64,000 nt of DNA from Telopea speciosissima (taxonomy: Eukaryota; Streptophyta; Magnoliopsida; Proteales; Proteaceae). Numbering within the stretch: position 1 is the first letter of the stretch; each line of letters begins with the position of its first letter. The stretch covers positions 33,021,501 to 33,085,500 of the forward strand of contig NC_057916.1 in the NCBI RefSeq assembly GCF_018873765.1, given 5' to 3'. The notes below the pieces were generated by a model. It worked only from the letters and a program-made list of their open reading frames with translations. It was not told where the DNA came from and ran no database searches. Of this stretch, positions 11,901-26,900 are shown one piece after another. The translations under genes and the position numbers were made by a program.

Positions 11901-14900
11901 AAGAAGGAAGAAGCACATGTAAATGGTTCATGGGTTTGGATGGATGTCTCAAGTCCCCTGTCCAGATACTCTGAAAAGGTTGAGAATTTCAGTTTTTATG
12001 TCTTATGGGCCTTTTGTGCACTTCGAAGTAAACTTTGTTTTGCTTATATTTAATAAATCATAAAGCATCTCCCACTGCTATTTGCCACAGGTTCTATCTT
12101 TGCTGTCATTCCTTCAGTTCAGTATAATGCAGATTCCTGTTAGGGATGCATCCAACAACCTTAGTGGAGGTAATTTATTGATCTTTATGTTAAGATTCAT
12201 ATTAAAATTCTTCTTTCCTTATTTTTATATCATATTGACTGCAGTCTACAACTGTGAATGATTCAATGAACAGCAATTTTTTCCTTATTCCTTATGGACA
12301 ATCCCTTTTAGTGCAAAGCAATCCGTAAAAAAATACGAGGGAATATGTTTTGGTTTTGGGAAATGAAGGAGATGAAACTACCAGTGTTAGATAGATGGTT
12401 ATGGGGGTTTTCCAGGAACTTAAAGCTTATAGAAACTAATTGATTCTTTATATGGGTTTCTGCCAAATTTCTGGGGCTCATATCTTATTGTTGAGGTTGC
12501 TCTCTTTCTGTCTTTTGGAAATCATCAATTCTTCTTTTAATTGTTGTTCCTATCCAACCTTTTAGATATGACATCAGCTTGGGAACTAATTTGGATTCAT
12601 GGGTAACCTTGGTTCGGTTGAGATTGTCAACCGGTTGCAATTCTCTCAAAAAAAAAATATTTTTGAGCTATAGCAGAAGACTTTGTCCTATTTTTGTGTC
12701 ATTTTTCTTCCTTTGGTCATTCATGGATTTTGGATTCTACATGGGCTCTAGACATCATGAAGTGGTTGATGTCTCTTTCTCACTGAATGCATTGAAGATA
12801 TGTGCCTCTTCACAAAGACTATTAAGAAGATATGATTTTGATATGCTGATGGTAATTTACAACTGAGATCCATTTGAAGTGTCCTTGTGATGATTTCACC
12901 TTTCTCCCTCAAGGTGGTCTACAATCCTAGACCTCTTAAAGTCAAGACTTTTGGATTGGATATTTTGCATTAAAAGCCGGTAGTAGTAGTTTGCTTCAAA
13001 GTGGAATAATAGTTGGAGATGACCTTCCTACATGCATTTGCATGGCCAATGCGAACTTGTGAATCCTCTGTTTCCCCATATAGCATTGCTGTAACAATTA
13101 TGAACCCTTTCTTGTTGCTTTTAATGTAGTCTTCCTTGAGTTATTTTAGAAATCATAGACTCTCCATCCCCTTTCTAGACATTTTCATGATTACCATTAT
13201 GTCTGTATTTGAGCGTCCGTGGCCCCATTCTTAAAAGATATGTCAATGATTCTGTCATGAGAGATCGCTCCCTCAAAGGCAATTTCACTCCTTGAGGGAG
13301 ATACTTTATTCTTGGATTCCTCTTCAGAGTTCAGAGTGATGTTCTTGAACTTGGTTTTTGATGGTTGGTTTTGTAAGAATTTGGTTCATTAGGCATTTAC
13401 GTTGATAGGGGTACTTGTGAGGTTTTGTTTCCTTTCTCAGAACCCTTAAGACAATAATTATTTTAGTGGCCACAAATCATTCCTCTTTCATAAGGCTCAA
13501 ACTTCATGCTGCCCAGGGTTTTTGAGATTGGTTGCTGAGGGGAATTCCCTTGTTGTCTGGTAATTGACTTGTGCTTGCACTTGGAAGTTCTTGAGAGACT
13601 TTGGCCTTGGCTATCTTAATGAACATTTTGTTTATATGGATACAGAGGTGGGTGATTTTTAGTCAATGCTTTGCTAAATTTGGTCTCATTGGAAGATATT
13701 TCTTATTCATTACACAGGCTAAGCACTATTTACCTAAATTTTCAAACGCCAGTATTTCCCATGCTGTTCCCAAATGCAGATCATGAAAATATTCACTTTC
13801 TATTTGATTGTTTCAAGCCTTGGAAACTGAGGAAATTGTTCTTCTTTTATCTTTTTTTCTTTTCTTTTTTTAGGGGGGGGGGGGGGGGGGAGGGGGTTGG
13901 GGGTGTGGAGTCGGGTTTTATAGCGACTATAAGCACCAATGATAGCCTCAATATGTTGATTTGTTTCAGGTGCCAGTAAGCCTTTTGAAGCTATATTTGT
14001 ATCGTCCAGCTCTCAGAAGAACGGTGTATGTAATCCACTAATTGTAATGCTTCATGGCGGACCACATGCTGTCTCTGTGACAAGCTTTTCAAAGTCTCTA
14101 GCATTTCTATCTTCAATTGGTTACAGCTTGCTCATAGTAAATTATAGGTAAGTCAATGCCAAATGTTTTTTTTTTTCCTTTCTTGTCCTGCCTTCTGTTA
14201 AGTAGGAACTTTAGTCACAAGATTGAATACACATTGAATCTAGGTATTCTTACTCCATTCTGGTCTATTGTACATCATTCCATTCCTTTAGCCATCTATT
14301 CTTTTGATTCTTTTATTTTGCTAAAAGCTTATTTAAATTTGCTAGAAGCTAACAGTGTCGAAGAGCATCTCTCTTTGTTTTCTTTTAGGAACATGTAATA
14401 TGTTCTGGATTTTTTCCTTGGTAAAGAAATTAAAAATTACTGTTATTTCTCTTTCTTTCTTTTTTTAAAAGTCTTCAAAGATTTAGTTAAGTTCTTAATG
14501 AGCGTAGAGGGGAGATGTTACCAATGAATGAACCACAAATGTTTCAGGAATATGCAATCAACAGTGATTGATTCTCCAACTTACAGGAGAATTAATGAGC
14601 ATGATTTCTATATGAAGGAATGAGAACTCGTCTCGAGTACAGGTTTCGACCTGCCAAATTTCCGAGTTGGCTCGAGATCTTGAGCGAGTTGAGGTAATTT
14701 TTTTTCCAACTCGAAGGCTGGTTTCGGTAGGTTTTAGACCTAGTTTGGGTTTGAAACTTGGTAGTCAGCCCATTTTAGACAATTTAAACACAATGGCACT
14801 ATTAGATTTTGCAAAAACAAAGTCCAAATAGGAGTTTCACTTCGGACCTTAGGTTGGTAGGCGACGACGTACTAAAATACCCTACTATTACACATAATTT

Positions 14901-17900
14901 GGTAATAGAAAGCAATCAAAGCATTCAATTAATGTAAATCAACTTAAATAAGCATTAAAAATGTTAAAGTGTACAATACATCAATCTGTTTAACATATTA
15001 CATCTGTGATCTATCATCCCACAAAAATTATGCAAATCCTTCAGTTTTGTAGCTGAATGTAGTCTCCAAAAGGTTGTATGTTGAAATCCAGGTGCAAAAT
15101 AAGGCAGCAGCAGCTCACAGTGGAGAAAAATGGTTGAAATCTGAAACTCGACAGAGAACTCGCAAGTTCTGTCGAGTTTTGGAACTTTTAAAAGGCAAAA
15201 AGGGTCGAAATCTGGGACTGGTCGAGATCTTGACCCAAGATCTCAACTTGCCCGAGATTTCGCCCGAGATATTGTAATTTTTTAACTTGGTATACATCTT
15301 GTCTCGACAATGGAAAAATCGAGATCTCGCAAGTTCTTCTTCCATGTTCTATATGTAGTGAATTCCACGCAGTTAATGTTGTTCTCATGCAAGAGATTTA
15401 AATTTCCTATTTGTAGAACATATTTGGGGGATTTACAGAATGGTGTGTGTGTGTGAGTGAGAGAGACAGAGAGGATTTTGTTCCAAGTTTGGAGACTTCT
15501 TATTTCCCATTTTCCAAATCAATGAATGATTGACAATTTTTTGCTTTAGGCCTTTTCTAATATAAGTAACATATTTCAGAGGTTCGTTGGGGTTCGGAGA
15601 GGAAGCATTACAATCTCTTCCAGGAAAAATTGGGTCCCAGGTGCTCTGTTCTCAGTCTTATGTATCATATATTTATGCTTAGGTCTTCAAATATGTTCCA
15701 TAATTTTTATAAAATTTCAATTATAGTAGTTCAACACCATAGCTCTTGTAGACTATATGGATCATAATATCTATTCTGCTTAACATGTGCAGGATGTTAA
15801 TGATGTTCTAACAACTATAGACCATGTAATTGACATGGGACTAGCTGATCGATCTAAAATAGCTGTGCTTGGAGGTTCACATGGTGGTTTTTTGACAACC
15901 CACTTAATTGGCCAGGTGTAGTGCTGTTGCTTGAGTTCCTCTGTTGGCATTTGCTTTTTATCATGCAAAATCCTCCCTCTTAACATATTTGATGCTTACC
16001 TTGCCCTTAACATTTTTTTTAATTCAATTTCATTTAATTTTTGGTTTTTTGTCATGAAAAACTACAGAATTTTCTGTTTGTTTGCTTTTGTTCTCTTTCT
16101 TTCTTTCATCTTCTTCTTTCTTAAGCCATCTGCTTCGAACCCAAATTTCTTAGAACATGTAGTTCTGTAGTAAAATGCTAGCAAAAAAGAGACTTTGAGT
16201 GAGAGTAAGAGAACAAAACAAGATTGTATAGAAGAGTGAGTTTCAATCATTATTTATAGAGGGGAAGTACCCTTTAGACACACCTGTCCGAAAGGGTACA
16301 CCTCCCCATAATTAATGGTAAAGAGACACATCCTATTGCAAAGTCATATCCTTATGTAGACGTACTGTAGAAATTGAAACCTATTCACGATCCAGAAAAC
16401 ACAATAAACAGAAAGAAGAAGCAATCACACACAACTGCAACGCAAGGATTTATGTGGTTTGGCAAGATGCCTACGTCCATGGGAGATATGAGAGCAGTTT
16501 TCATTAGCAATGGAGAAAGGTTTACACACTCTCTTCCGCACGCCTTTGTATGTTTATAAAGAATTCCCATAACCCTAATAGCCCCCATCGCAACAATTTA
16601 ATAATTTATAGGGAAAGAAGATTCACCCCTTGGTACGGTTATGTCTTTACACCTCTTCGTATACATGTATGTCAACACCTCTTTATATGTACAGATATGT
16701 CTGTAGAGGATGTCCACACATCGAGGTGTTTCTGGAAGATGTCCATATGTAAGGGTACAACTTTTTACATCTCTACAAGGAAGAGACACTTAGCACACTG
16801 GTGCAGGCCCAGTTTGGGAAGAAGAGAAATTTGAGATAGAGAAGAAGAGTTGTAGGGGGAAGGGGGGGGGGGGAGAAACTCACTGTCACAGCTCACTCAA
16901 AGCAAGAAACCCAAATCTTGTCTATTTCATTCCCCCTTTAAAGTAGGATACACATGGATATCTAACGGAAAAATAGCATGACTCTAACTAGAACTTAGGA
17001 CTGAACTTAACTTGTAAACAAACTCTAAGACTAACTAGAGTTCAAACAAAAATAACTAACCTATTACCTACCTAAATAAATAAAAGACAAAATAACTAGA
17101 CTACTTCAACCCTTATTGGACCAAGAACCTGGGTTGGACCAGTTCCATTTGGGCTTGGGTTTCCAAAGTTGGTCATATTTGTCCAACCAACCAAGTGCTA
17201 TTGCATCAATTTGCCTCCTCTCAAAAGAACTCGACTCCATCGAGTTAGGATAAGGACTAAGGAGGCCATTTAAGTCAGCACGTTGCTGGAGAAATGATTC
17301 CACAACCTTCTTAAGCTTAATGTCAAGGAAATCTTTAGAAGGTATTTGCATACCCACAATGTTGTACCTTCTTATCAAACAACTATGGTCGACCAAGAAG
17401 AATATTACACAACTTGAGAGGGAGGATGCCACATTTTACTGTATTCATGAATCCACCGATAGAGTAAGTGAGCAAACTCCTATTAGTAATCTTGGGACTA
17501 GTGTTGTTCACCCAAGCAATTTTGAAAGGCTTTGGATGTGGCTCTGCCTACAATCCTAACTTACGACCGACGTCTTCAGAGACGACATTAGTCAAACTAT
17601 TGATATCAATCAACATGTTGCATAATTGGTCATTGCACTTCACATGGGTCTGGAAGATACTGTTGCGGTGCCAATCTTCATCCTCAATGACCTTGTGAGT
17701 GGTCAACACAGGGAAAAGAACATAACAAGGGTGTCACTCCGCATTACTGTCATTCATGTTGACTTCATCTAGCTCACACTCTACCTCCAAATCAGTTGTC
17801 TCAAAACCGAGGTGCTCTTTTGGAACATAAGGTATAGAGGAATCCTTATCGATATAAGCCACCAAACGGTTGGGACATTGAGCAGTAATAGTAATATGTT

Positions 17901-20900
17901 CGTACCCCTTGCATGTAAAACACTGAATAGCAGCCTTTGGCATCACAAAAGGTCTATCAGAAGCATATCGAGGTGGAGATGCCATATATGAACCACTAGC
18001 TTTTGGTTTACTGAATGACTTTTCCTGGGGTGAAGATTGCTGCTGATTGGAACTATTACCCCTAGGGCAAGTATCTATAAAAGTCCTTCGAGTGTACGGT
18101 GCTGCTACATATTTTCTTCTACTTGATATGCCACTTATACAACATCCTCCATTGTAGGCAGTCGGTTGGATGCTAGCGTAGCACTGATCTGAGGGTGCAA
18201 ACCATTGCGAAACTATGCCACTAATACCCCTTAATCCCACTCAAAATCAAATCGAGTAGCAAAATAGTAAAACCTGGTGACGTACTCCTCAATTGTCATA
18301 CTTTCCTATCAACTATGCAAACCTGAGGTGCATGCGCTGCTTATGGTCAATAGGCAAGAATTTCTAGTTCATGGCTTCACTCATCTCACCACAGGTAGTG
18401 ACTAACCCAATGCCTCAAGTCTGATTTTGTTGTTGGTGCTTGATCCACTAGACTCGAGCCATGTCCTTCAGTTTAGCCTCTTGAAATAAGATCCTTCTGG
18501 CCTCAGTCAACCCATACCATCTGAAAAAGATCTCCAAACTATGAGCCTAATCAAAGTATTGCTCTGGGTTGTTATTGTTAAGAATAGTTGTATTAGGGGT
18601 ATATATGTACATAACCCCTCTTGTATGTATTCTTTGTGTCATTTGTATAAGGCCAAGGGCCTGTGTGTAATTATATATTCTTTTCAATATAAGCATGTTA
18701 GTCTCTTGTTTTGAGACATAACACACCAAACCAAAATCGTGGCTGCTCTCTTGGAGTTTCTTCTTTTCTTCTTCTTCTTCCACTCTAAAAGCTAACATGG
18801 TATCAGAGCATTGATCCTGCTGTTTGCAAATGTTCGAAGGAAGTTTAGAGTGTGAAGAAGGGTTTCATTCACTTTTTTTCTGCTGCTGTTCGAAGGACTG
18901 GTTAGGTCATCTTCTCCAGCTTGTTTCTCTCTCATTTGGCATCCAAATGGAGTGCTTCCTAGTGCTCTAGTTTCGTTTGGGGGTCCTCTTTCAGCTCCTT
19001 GGCTTCTCTCAAGCCTTCTGCAAGCACCCATTCATCCACATTGAATCTCGGTTTGGCTGTTCTGCCCAGGATTTCCGCCAGCTAGGGTTCTAGATTGGCA
19101 CCAGCTCTTCAATAGAGCCTTGTTTGGCCATTTTTAATGGTCCATTTGCATCGTTTTTGGGTAAGGAGCATCACTCCTCTTTAATCCGCTGCTATTTTAG
19201 TATTTTTTGAAGATCTACAAGTGTTTCAAGCCTTTTTTGGCTATTGTTTGCCCTGTTTTTTTGTGCCTACGGTTCTGAGACAAACCTGTTTGCTTGAAGT
19301 ACTGCTGTTTACCCCATCTAAGTGGTTGATTTAAGATCAAATATGGGTGAGAAAAATATCGAAACACCCTTGCCCCTTGTGGAAACAGCTCCATTTCCCC
19401 CTTGTTCCTTTGAGAGCCCCAATATCCAACTTCCTATTGCCAAGCTTGAGAACCACAACTATTTGGATTGGTCCCGATCCATGAAATTGATTCTTCGGTG
19501 TAGGGGGAAGATGGGGTACATAAATGGTAGCATACTACTAGCATCAAGGCCCCCCTTCCTACCGAGCAAGGGTACTCCAAATGGGACACTGAGAATTCTC
19601 TTGTGATGGCTTGGCTTCTTTTCTCAATGAAGCCTGAGATTGGCAGAAGGTTTATAGGCAAGGAGACTGCCAAAGACATTTGGGATAGTGTGGCCCGTAT
19701 CTTTGATCGAGTTGGGGACTCTACAAAGGTGTATCAACTTCTCCAACAAATTGTTAGCTTGCGTCAGGGTGATAGAAGCATTTCTGACTACTATAGTCTT
19801 GTTGTGGGCCTGTGGGAGGAGTATGATCACTATAGAGATCCTCAGTTGTGTCCTGATGATGAGGTCAAGGTGCACCAGTTGTTTAATTAAGAGAGGGTCT
19901 TATTTCTCCTTGGCGGCCTTAATTCTGAATTTGAGCCTCTTAGGGTACAAATCCTTAGCCGACCAAGTCTTCCCTCACTGGGGGAGGTGTGTTGATATCT
20001 ACAGAGTGAGGAGACCCATAGGGGTGCCATGGGGACTACTCCCACTGTTGAGTGCTCTGCTCTTGTTTCTTCTATCCCTCAGGACTCCACTAAGGGAGCT
20101 GATAAGGGGGCTGCTCAGGGAGCTGATAAGGGAGCTGCGAAGGGCCGATTCTTATGTGACCATTGTGGCAAATCTGGGCATACGAAGGATTTTTGTTGGG
20201 ATCTCCATGGGAAGCCCCCTTCTGGTTCCTCTGGGGGACTGAAGGGATAGCGGAAGAAGGGGCCGGCTCATGTTGGGGTCATTTAATCTGATCCATCCTC
20301 TCTTTCCAAAGAAGACATTGTTGCATTTCGCCGGATTGTCGTCCACCTAGATGGTTCCTCTGCTACCCCTACTTCCACTGCACTACAGGCCTCTTCCTCC
20401 TCCGGCACCACACCTTGGGTCATTGACTCGGGTGCCACGGATCATATGACTGGTAGGTCTCAGCTGTATAATTCCTATTCTGTTTGTTCTGGGAAGATAA
20501 GGTAAAAATTGCCGATGGTTCCTTCTCTTCCATTTCTGGTAAGGGAGGTATCCAGGTTACCCCACTTTTACCCTTGAAGTCTGTCTTTCATGTTCCCAAC
20601 TTTGCTACTAACCTTCTTTCAGTTAGCCAATTGACTAAATCTTTGAACTGCTTTGTCACCTTCTTCCCTACCCATTGTCTTTTTCAGGATTTGATGACGA
20701 GGAGGGTGATTGGCAGTGGTCGTGAAACAAACGGCTTATATGTTTTGGAGACTGGTGCTTCCCCTGTTGTGCACGCTCAATCCTATGTTTGTGGGCAAGA
20801 AGGTGGACGTACTCAGGAGGATATTTTGCTTTGGCATCGTCATTTGGGGCACTTTTCTTTTTCTGTTATGAGGAAACTATTGCCACATTTATTTACTTCT

Positions 20901-23900
20901 TTTCCTGTCTCTCATGTTTTTCATTGTGAACCTTGTCTATTTGCCAAAAGTTGTAAAACAGTTTATGCATCTAATGGTAATAGATCTACTTCACTTTTTC
21001 ATCTTATCCATACTGATGTTTGGGGGCCTTCCCTTGTTACCTCATTGTGTGGCTTCCGCTACTTTGTTTCTTTCATTGATGACTATTCTCGGGTTACTTG
21101 GGTTTACCTATTGAAACACAAGAGTGATGTCTATGTTGCATTTAAAAGTTTTTATGAGTTAGTGTATATCCAATTTCAAACTCGGATTCAAATTGTCCTT
21201 CTGACAAAGGTGGGGAGTATATGTATAATGGTTTGGAAACTTTTTTTTCTGACCATGGCATTATCCATCAGGTGGCCTGTGTTGATACCCCACAACAAAA
21301 TGGGGTGGCTGAAAGAAAAAATCGTCATCTCCTTGAAGTGGCTAGATCCCTTTGGTTTACCATGCATGTTCCAAAAACTTTTTGGTCTAATGCCCTACTT
21401 ACTGCTGTCTTTCTTATTAATCATATGCCATCCAGTGTCTTGAACTTCAAGGTTCCTCTTGATGTCTTACCCTCACGTTCTTCTTCCTTCTCTCTTCCAC
21501 CTAGAGTGTTTGGTTGTATTTGCTATGTACATATTAGCAAATCTGCCCGCACTAAATTGGATCCTAATGCTCTCAAGTGCATCTTTCTTGGGTATTCCTC
21601 CACCTCCAAAGGGTATAAATGCTATCATCCTCCTACTCGTAGGTGGCTTCTCTCCAAAGATGTCCATTTCTTTGAAACCATACCGTATTTTCAGGCACCT
21701 CTTTAGGGGGAGTGTTCATCTCTTGGTGGTGGTGTTGAGGGTGAAGAGGTTCCCGAGTTTATTTCATTTCCTTTCTCCTCTCTTGTTCCTATTTCCCCTT
21801 TTCAGATTAACAAGGGAAAGAAAAGTTTTGTGGATACTGTTGTTGAGGGGGAGCCTCCTAGTGTTGTTAAGGGGGAGCCTCCTAGTGCACAGGTAAACAG
21901 AGAACAGGGGGAGCTACTGGTGTATACGAAGGATAGGAGAAATCCTTCTTCATGGCTTCCTATAAAGAAGACCTGCAAAAACCCTTCTTCGTCTCCTCAT
22001 CCTAAACCTCCATCCATCGAGACAGGTATACCTTCCTCTACTTCTACATCCTCAGACTTAGATCTTCTTATTGCTCACCGCAAGGGAACTCGGGCATGTA
22101 CTAATCCCATTGCCAAGTTTGTTTCCTATGATTCTATCTCCCTTACAGGTATAGCCTTCACTGTGGCTATCTCATCCATATCTATTCCCAAGAATGTAGC
22201 AGAGGCTATGGCAGATCCAAAATGGAGAGAAGCAATGAACACAGAGATGTTGGCTCTTGAGAAGAATCACACTTGGGACCTTGTTGAACTCCCTAAAGGG
22301 AGAATCCCTATTGGATGCAGATGAGTATTCACAGTCAAGTTCAAGTCTGATGGTACCGTGGAGAGGTATAAGGCAAGACTTGTCGCCAAGGGTTATACAC
22401 AGGTGTATGGCATTGACTATCAGGAAACCTTTGCTCCAGTGGCCAAGCATAACTCCATTCGTGTACTTCTCTCAATGGCTGCAAATCTTGATTGGCCATT
22501 GTACCAGCTTGATGTAAAGAATGCATTCTTACATGGTGCCCTAGAAGAAGAGGTCTATATGCACTTTCCTCCTGGGTTCAAGCATCCTGGTGACAATGGA
22601 AAAGTGTGTCGTCTTAGGAAGGCTCTTTATGGACTCAAACAGTCTCCTAAGGCTTGGTTTGAGAAGTTTAGACAAGCCCTCCTACAAAATGGATATACTC
22701 AAAGTCAAGCTGATCACACATTGTTTATACAAAGGAAGGGTAGCACTATTACGGCTCTCATTGTTTATGTTGATGACATTGTGGTCATGGGAAACAGTGA
22801 AGCTGAAATCTCAAAGCTTAAGCTTTATTTGGCTCGGCAGTTTGAGATCAAAGATCTCGGTCCATTGAAGTATTTTCTAGGGATTGAAATTTCAAGATCC
22901 AAGCAAGGGATCAATGTTTGCCAAAGGAAGTTTGTTCTTAATCTACTTACAGAGATAGGCTACTTAGGATGCAAACCAATCTCCTCCCCTATTGAGCAGA
23001 ACCACAAACTAGGGGAAGATTGTGGTGAACCTCTTGTGGATGCTGAAAAATATCAGAGATTAGTAGGCAAGCTAATCTATCTTTCCCTCACCCGACCTGA
23101 CATAACCTACGTTGTTGGCATAGTGAGCCAGTTTATGCATGCACCCAAGATGGGACATCTTGATGCAGTTTATAGGATCCTTAGGTATTTGAAGTCATGC
23201 CCTGAAAAAGGCCTTCTCTTCTCTAGGAATGGTCACTTGAGAATTGAAGTATATACAAATGCTGATTGGGCCAGTCTATTTCTGATAGAAGATCCACCTC
23301 CGGATACTGTACTTTTGTTGGGGGAAATTTAGTCACCTGGAGAAGTAAGAAGTAACTTGTGGTAGCTAGGTCAAGTGCTGAAGCAGAGTTAAGAGCCATG
23401 GCTCATGGTGTGTGTGAAATCTTGTGGTTGAAGAAACTTGTTCAAGAATTGGGATTTAAGACGACTGAACCTATGAGTCTATATTGCGATAACAAGGCAG
23501 CCATAAGTATTGCTCACAATCCGGTTCAACATGACCGGACAAAGCATGTTGAGGTTGACAGACACTTTATCAAGGAGAAGATAGAATCTAAGACTATTTG
23601 TACTCCTTTTGTGAAGACAAATGAACAAGTGGCAGACATCTTCACCAAAGGACTTAGCTCTCATCACTTTAGTTTTATGTTAGACAAGCTAGGTATGTAT
23701 AACATATACTACTCAGCTTGAGGGGGAGTGTTAAGAATAGTTGTATCAGTGGTATATATGTACATAACCCCTCTTTTATGTATTCTTTGTGTCATTTGTA
23801 TAAAGCCAAGGGCCTGTGTGTAATTATATATTCTTTTCAATATAAGCATGTTAGTCTCTTGTTTTGAGACATAACACACAAAACCAAAATCGTGGCTGCT

Positions 23901-26900
23901 CTCTTGGAGTTTCTTCTCTTCTTCTTCTTCTTCCACTCTAAAAGCTAACAGTTATCCCCATAAAAATCAAAGACATCCAGTTTCGCTCCTCTCTCAGCTC
24001 CATGATCATCATATCGACCAATTCCATATGGTGGTGGTGCTGTATGATGTTGTGGTGATGTACCCTAAAATGGATCCTAGGGTATAGAGTTGGAAGAATC
24101 CTCAAATTGCATGGGACTCTTTTCCTTATAAGAAGTCAACAGTTAATCAATAGAGGCTTGTATGAATGTCATCCTGGTATGTAGGGAACTGACAACTATG
24201 GTGAGCGTATCGACAGGTTCAGAGAGTGTCAATTTTTTCATCGGTCTCACCTTTATAGGAGTTGAGCTGTTGAAGAATCTCATTATTGGCCACCATGGTT
24301 AAGATACGGATAGAATTTCCAATTTGGTGATGATCCTGGGGTCTAGAAACAGTATTTGGATTCACTATGGGCCCACGCGAGCAATAGGACACTCAAGTCA
24401 AAGTAAATGGCAAAACAATAAATAATCTGAGGCATATAAGAGGGGAGGCAGAACTGTAAATAACTGAACTTAAGCTAACAAAGGGAACAAATCCAACAAG
24501 TGTAGTACATATAAACTAATGTGCTAATTATGTATATGACGCCGAAAATAGACCGATTTGATATCACCCTTCAATTCGAAAGGAATAAAATATTGGGGTA
24601 AAGGCACTAGGGAAAATAGACTTGATTAAGGGGTAAAGTGCAATATTGAAAAATAAGGAAAATTATACTTAAAATCAAACAAAAATTAAAAGGTGGGGGA
24701 AAACTTGGAAGCTAAAAAAAAAGAGGGACTGGGAATAAAAGGGAAATGAAGGGTAATTCTAGAAGAAAATGAGACTTTAAAGCGAATAAAGCTTTACAGG
24801 GGGTATTATTGTAAAGTTGGGGTTAAAAAAAGAAAACTTATAGCAAGAGGCCTTGCAATACGATAGAGGAGGGATCTTCCTCTCGCGATGGGACTACAGC
24901 GGGAATCCAACAGCAGTCCAATTGACGGGAAACTAGGAGACGTGTTAGGTACTTGACCGATACGTCAAAAGTTTCAAAGCTAATGGAACGCAATAAATCA
25001 AGCCCTTTAACGTATCCCATACTAGGCTGGTCCAATTTAGCGCCCATACACTAGATTCAGACCCATTAGGCACATAACAGACCACCACGCTTCCGTAGAC
25101 GGTGGCTCCACTCTGGTATTACGTAGCCCTTTCCAAGCAGCTCCACTCTACCCCAAGGTTTCTACCTGGCAGCAGGTAGCCTTTTCTTGACGGCTTTCAC
25201 TCTACTCCAGGTAGCCCTCTCCTAGGTAGCCCTTTCGATGACTTGGTGCCCGGCTCTGATACCAAATGTTAGATACTTGACCAATACCCCAAAAGCTCCA
25301 CAGTTAATGGAACGCATAAAATCAAGCCCTTTAACCTATCCCATACTAGGCTGGTCCAATCTAGCACCCATACACTAGATTGAGCCCCATTAGGCACATA
25401 ACAAGATGGGAATCCGGAAGTGAGCATAGTGGAAAACCTGAAGAAGGTTCAACTTCGCTTGATGGAGCCAGGTACGCTGCTCAATCTCTCCCATCCGAAA
25501 CAACTTTCTCTCTCTTCTCTTTTCTTCTTCTTTTTCTTGGTGTTTCTGACTGGCGGAGCCACAAAAGGGGGCTCGACCAAGATCACCAAGAGTAAAGGAG
25601 GGCGGCGGGGCTTTCTTTGCATGTGGAATCGAAGGGGAGGGGAGAGGGTTATTGTTGTAATCGCAGGGATGGAGCTTTGCTGTTTTTTTTTGTTAGGAGT
25701 CGAAGGGAAGGGATTGGGGTTTCAGTGAGGAATTGGAGGGAGGGGGTGACTGGGAGAAGGAAGGGGAAGGGGTTGGGTTTGGTGGTATGGTTGGGGTCAC
25801 ATGAGAAAGAGGGGATGGATTGCTGCCAAATCGAAAGAAGGGGAGTGAGAGGCTGCAAATTGCAGGGGGTTTATGAAGAAGAAACTGAACAGAGAAGGGG
25901 GAAGAGATCACAGGGAAGGAGGAGAGGGATCCTCCATCTCTGATACCAAGTTGGTGCAAGTCCTGTAAGGGAAGAAGAGTTGCAAGGGAAAGGGGGGAGG
26001 AGAACTCACTATCACAGCTCACTCAGAGCAAGAAACCCAATCTTGTCTATTTAATTCTCCCTTCAAAGTTAGATACACATGGATATATAAAGGGAAAATA
26101 GCAAGACACTTTTTTTTGGGTAAATAGAAATTCATTAACCAAAGAGAGAGCCCCAAAAGGGGAAACAATAAGAGACAAAGAAAGCTCCAAAAATGACAAG
26201 AAAAGGAAAGGAGGAGTAAAGAAAGCAACAAAATTACAACCTTTAAAGGGGGATATTTCAAGAAGATACAATGTGTCTATTTCTAGGGGAGTCAATAAAA
26301 CGAAGATGGATTGATGATAGTCTGCTTCTGATGTCAAAGGAGATGGAATCCGAAATCTGATTAAAAGATCTGGAGTTGGTAGTCCATCTTCCAAGGTTGC
26401 ACTCAAGTCAAATGTGATGAATAGCAGCACTAAAAGCCAGTTTGCCCACTCAGTTACAAAAAAAGGAACCTCCAAAGGTCATGTCAACTCAAATCCATTC
26501 TCTATGGAAAGGAAGGATCCGCCGATGAACCAGCCAGTAACGGGCGAGGAGCCAAGACCAGATCTTCGAGGACAATGGATAGCTGAAGAACAAGTGATCT
26601 ACATCTTCTATACCATTCCAGCAAAGGATGCATCGGGGAGACACAGGTATGTGCCTACTAATAAAGAAAGCCTGCGTGGGAAGACAGTAATGAAGAGCCC
26701 GCCAAAGGGTGAAGCTATGGCAAGGGATGTAGCTTGGGAACCAAACTACCTGGCGCCAGATGACAACTTCACCACTAGTTCTAATAAGGTTCCAAGCAGA
26801 CTTCAAACTGAACGTGCCTGATTGTGAAGCATTCCAAGTGACCTTGTTACCCCTTCTTAGAGAAGACCTGTGGATGTTTGGGAAAGCAGACCAGATGAGA

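Larger units (their letters stand above)
18576..23950 (+). mobile_element. Ty1/copia element A, complete but coding-defective (5,375 bp)
   Basis: The duplication GTTAT (18571-18575, 23951-23955) flanks two 222-bp LTRs (18576-18797 and 23729-23950) beginning TGTTA and ending TAACA. A primer-binding site TGGTATCAGAGC starts at 18798 and a polypurine tract AGGGGGAG ends at 23728. By eye the LTRs differ at about 6 of 222 positions, so the insertion is fairly recent. It lies within the gag region of the gypsy-type element. Gene order is gag, protease, integrase, RT, RNase H, as in copia. Confidence 0.95.

Noticed and set aside
25380..26022. Several overlapping 70-110 codon frames on both strands
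   Set aside because: The region is a purine-rich leader of the gypsy-type element. Open frames on both strands follow from the composition and none has a recognisable fold.
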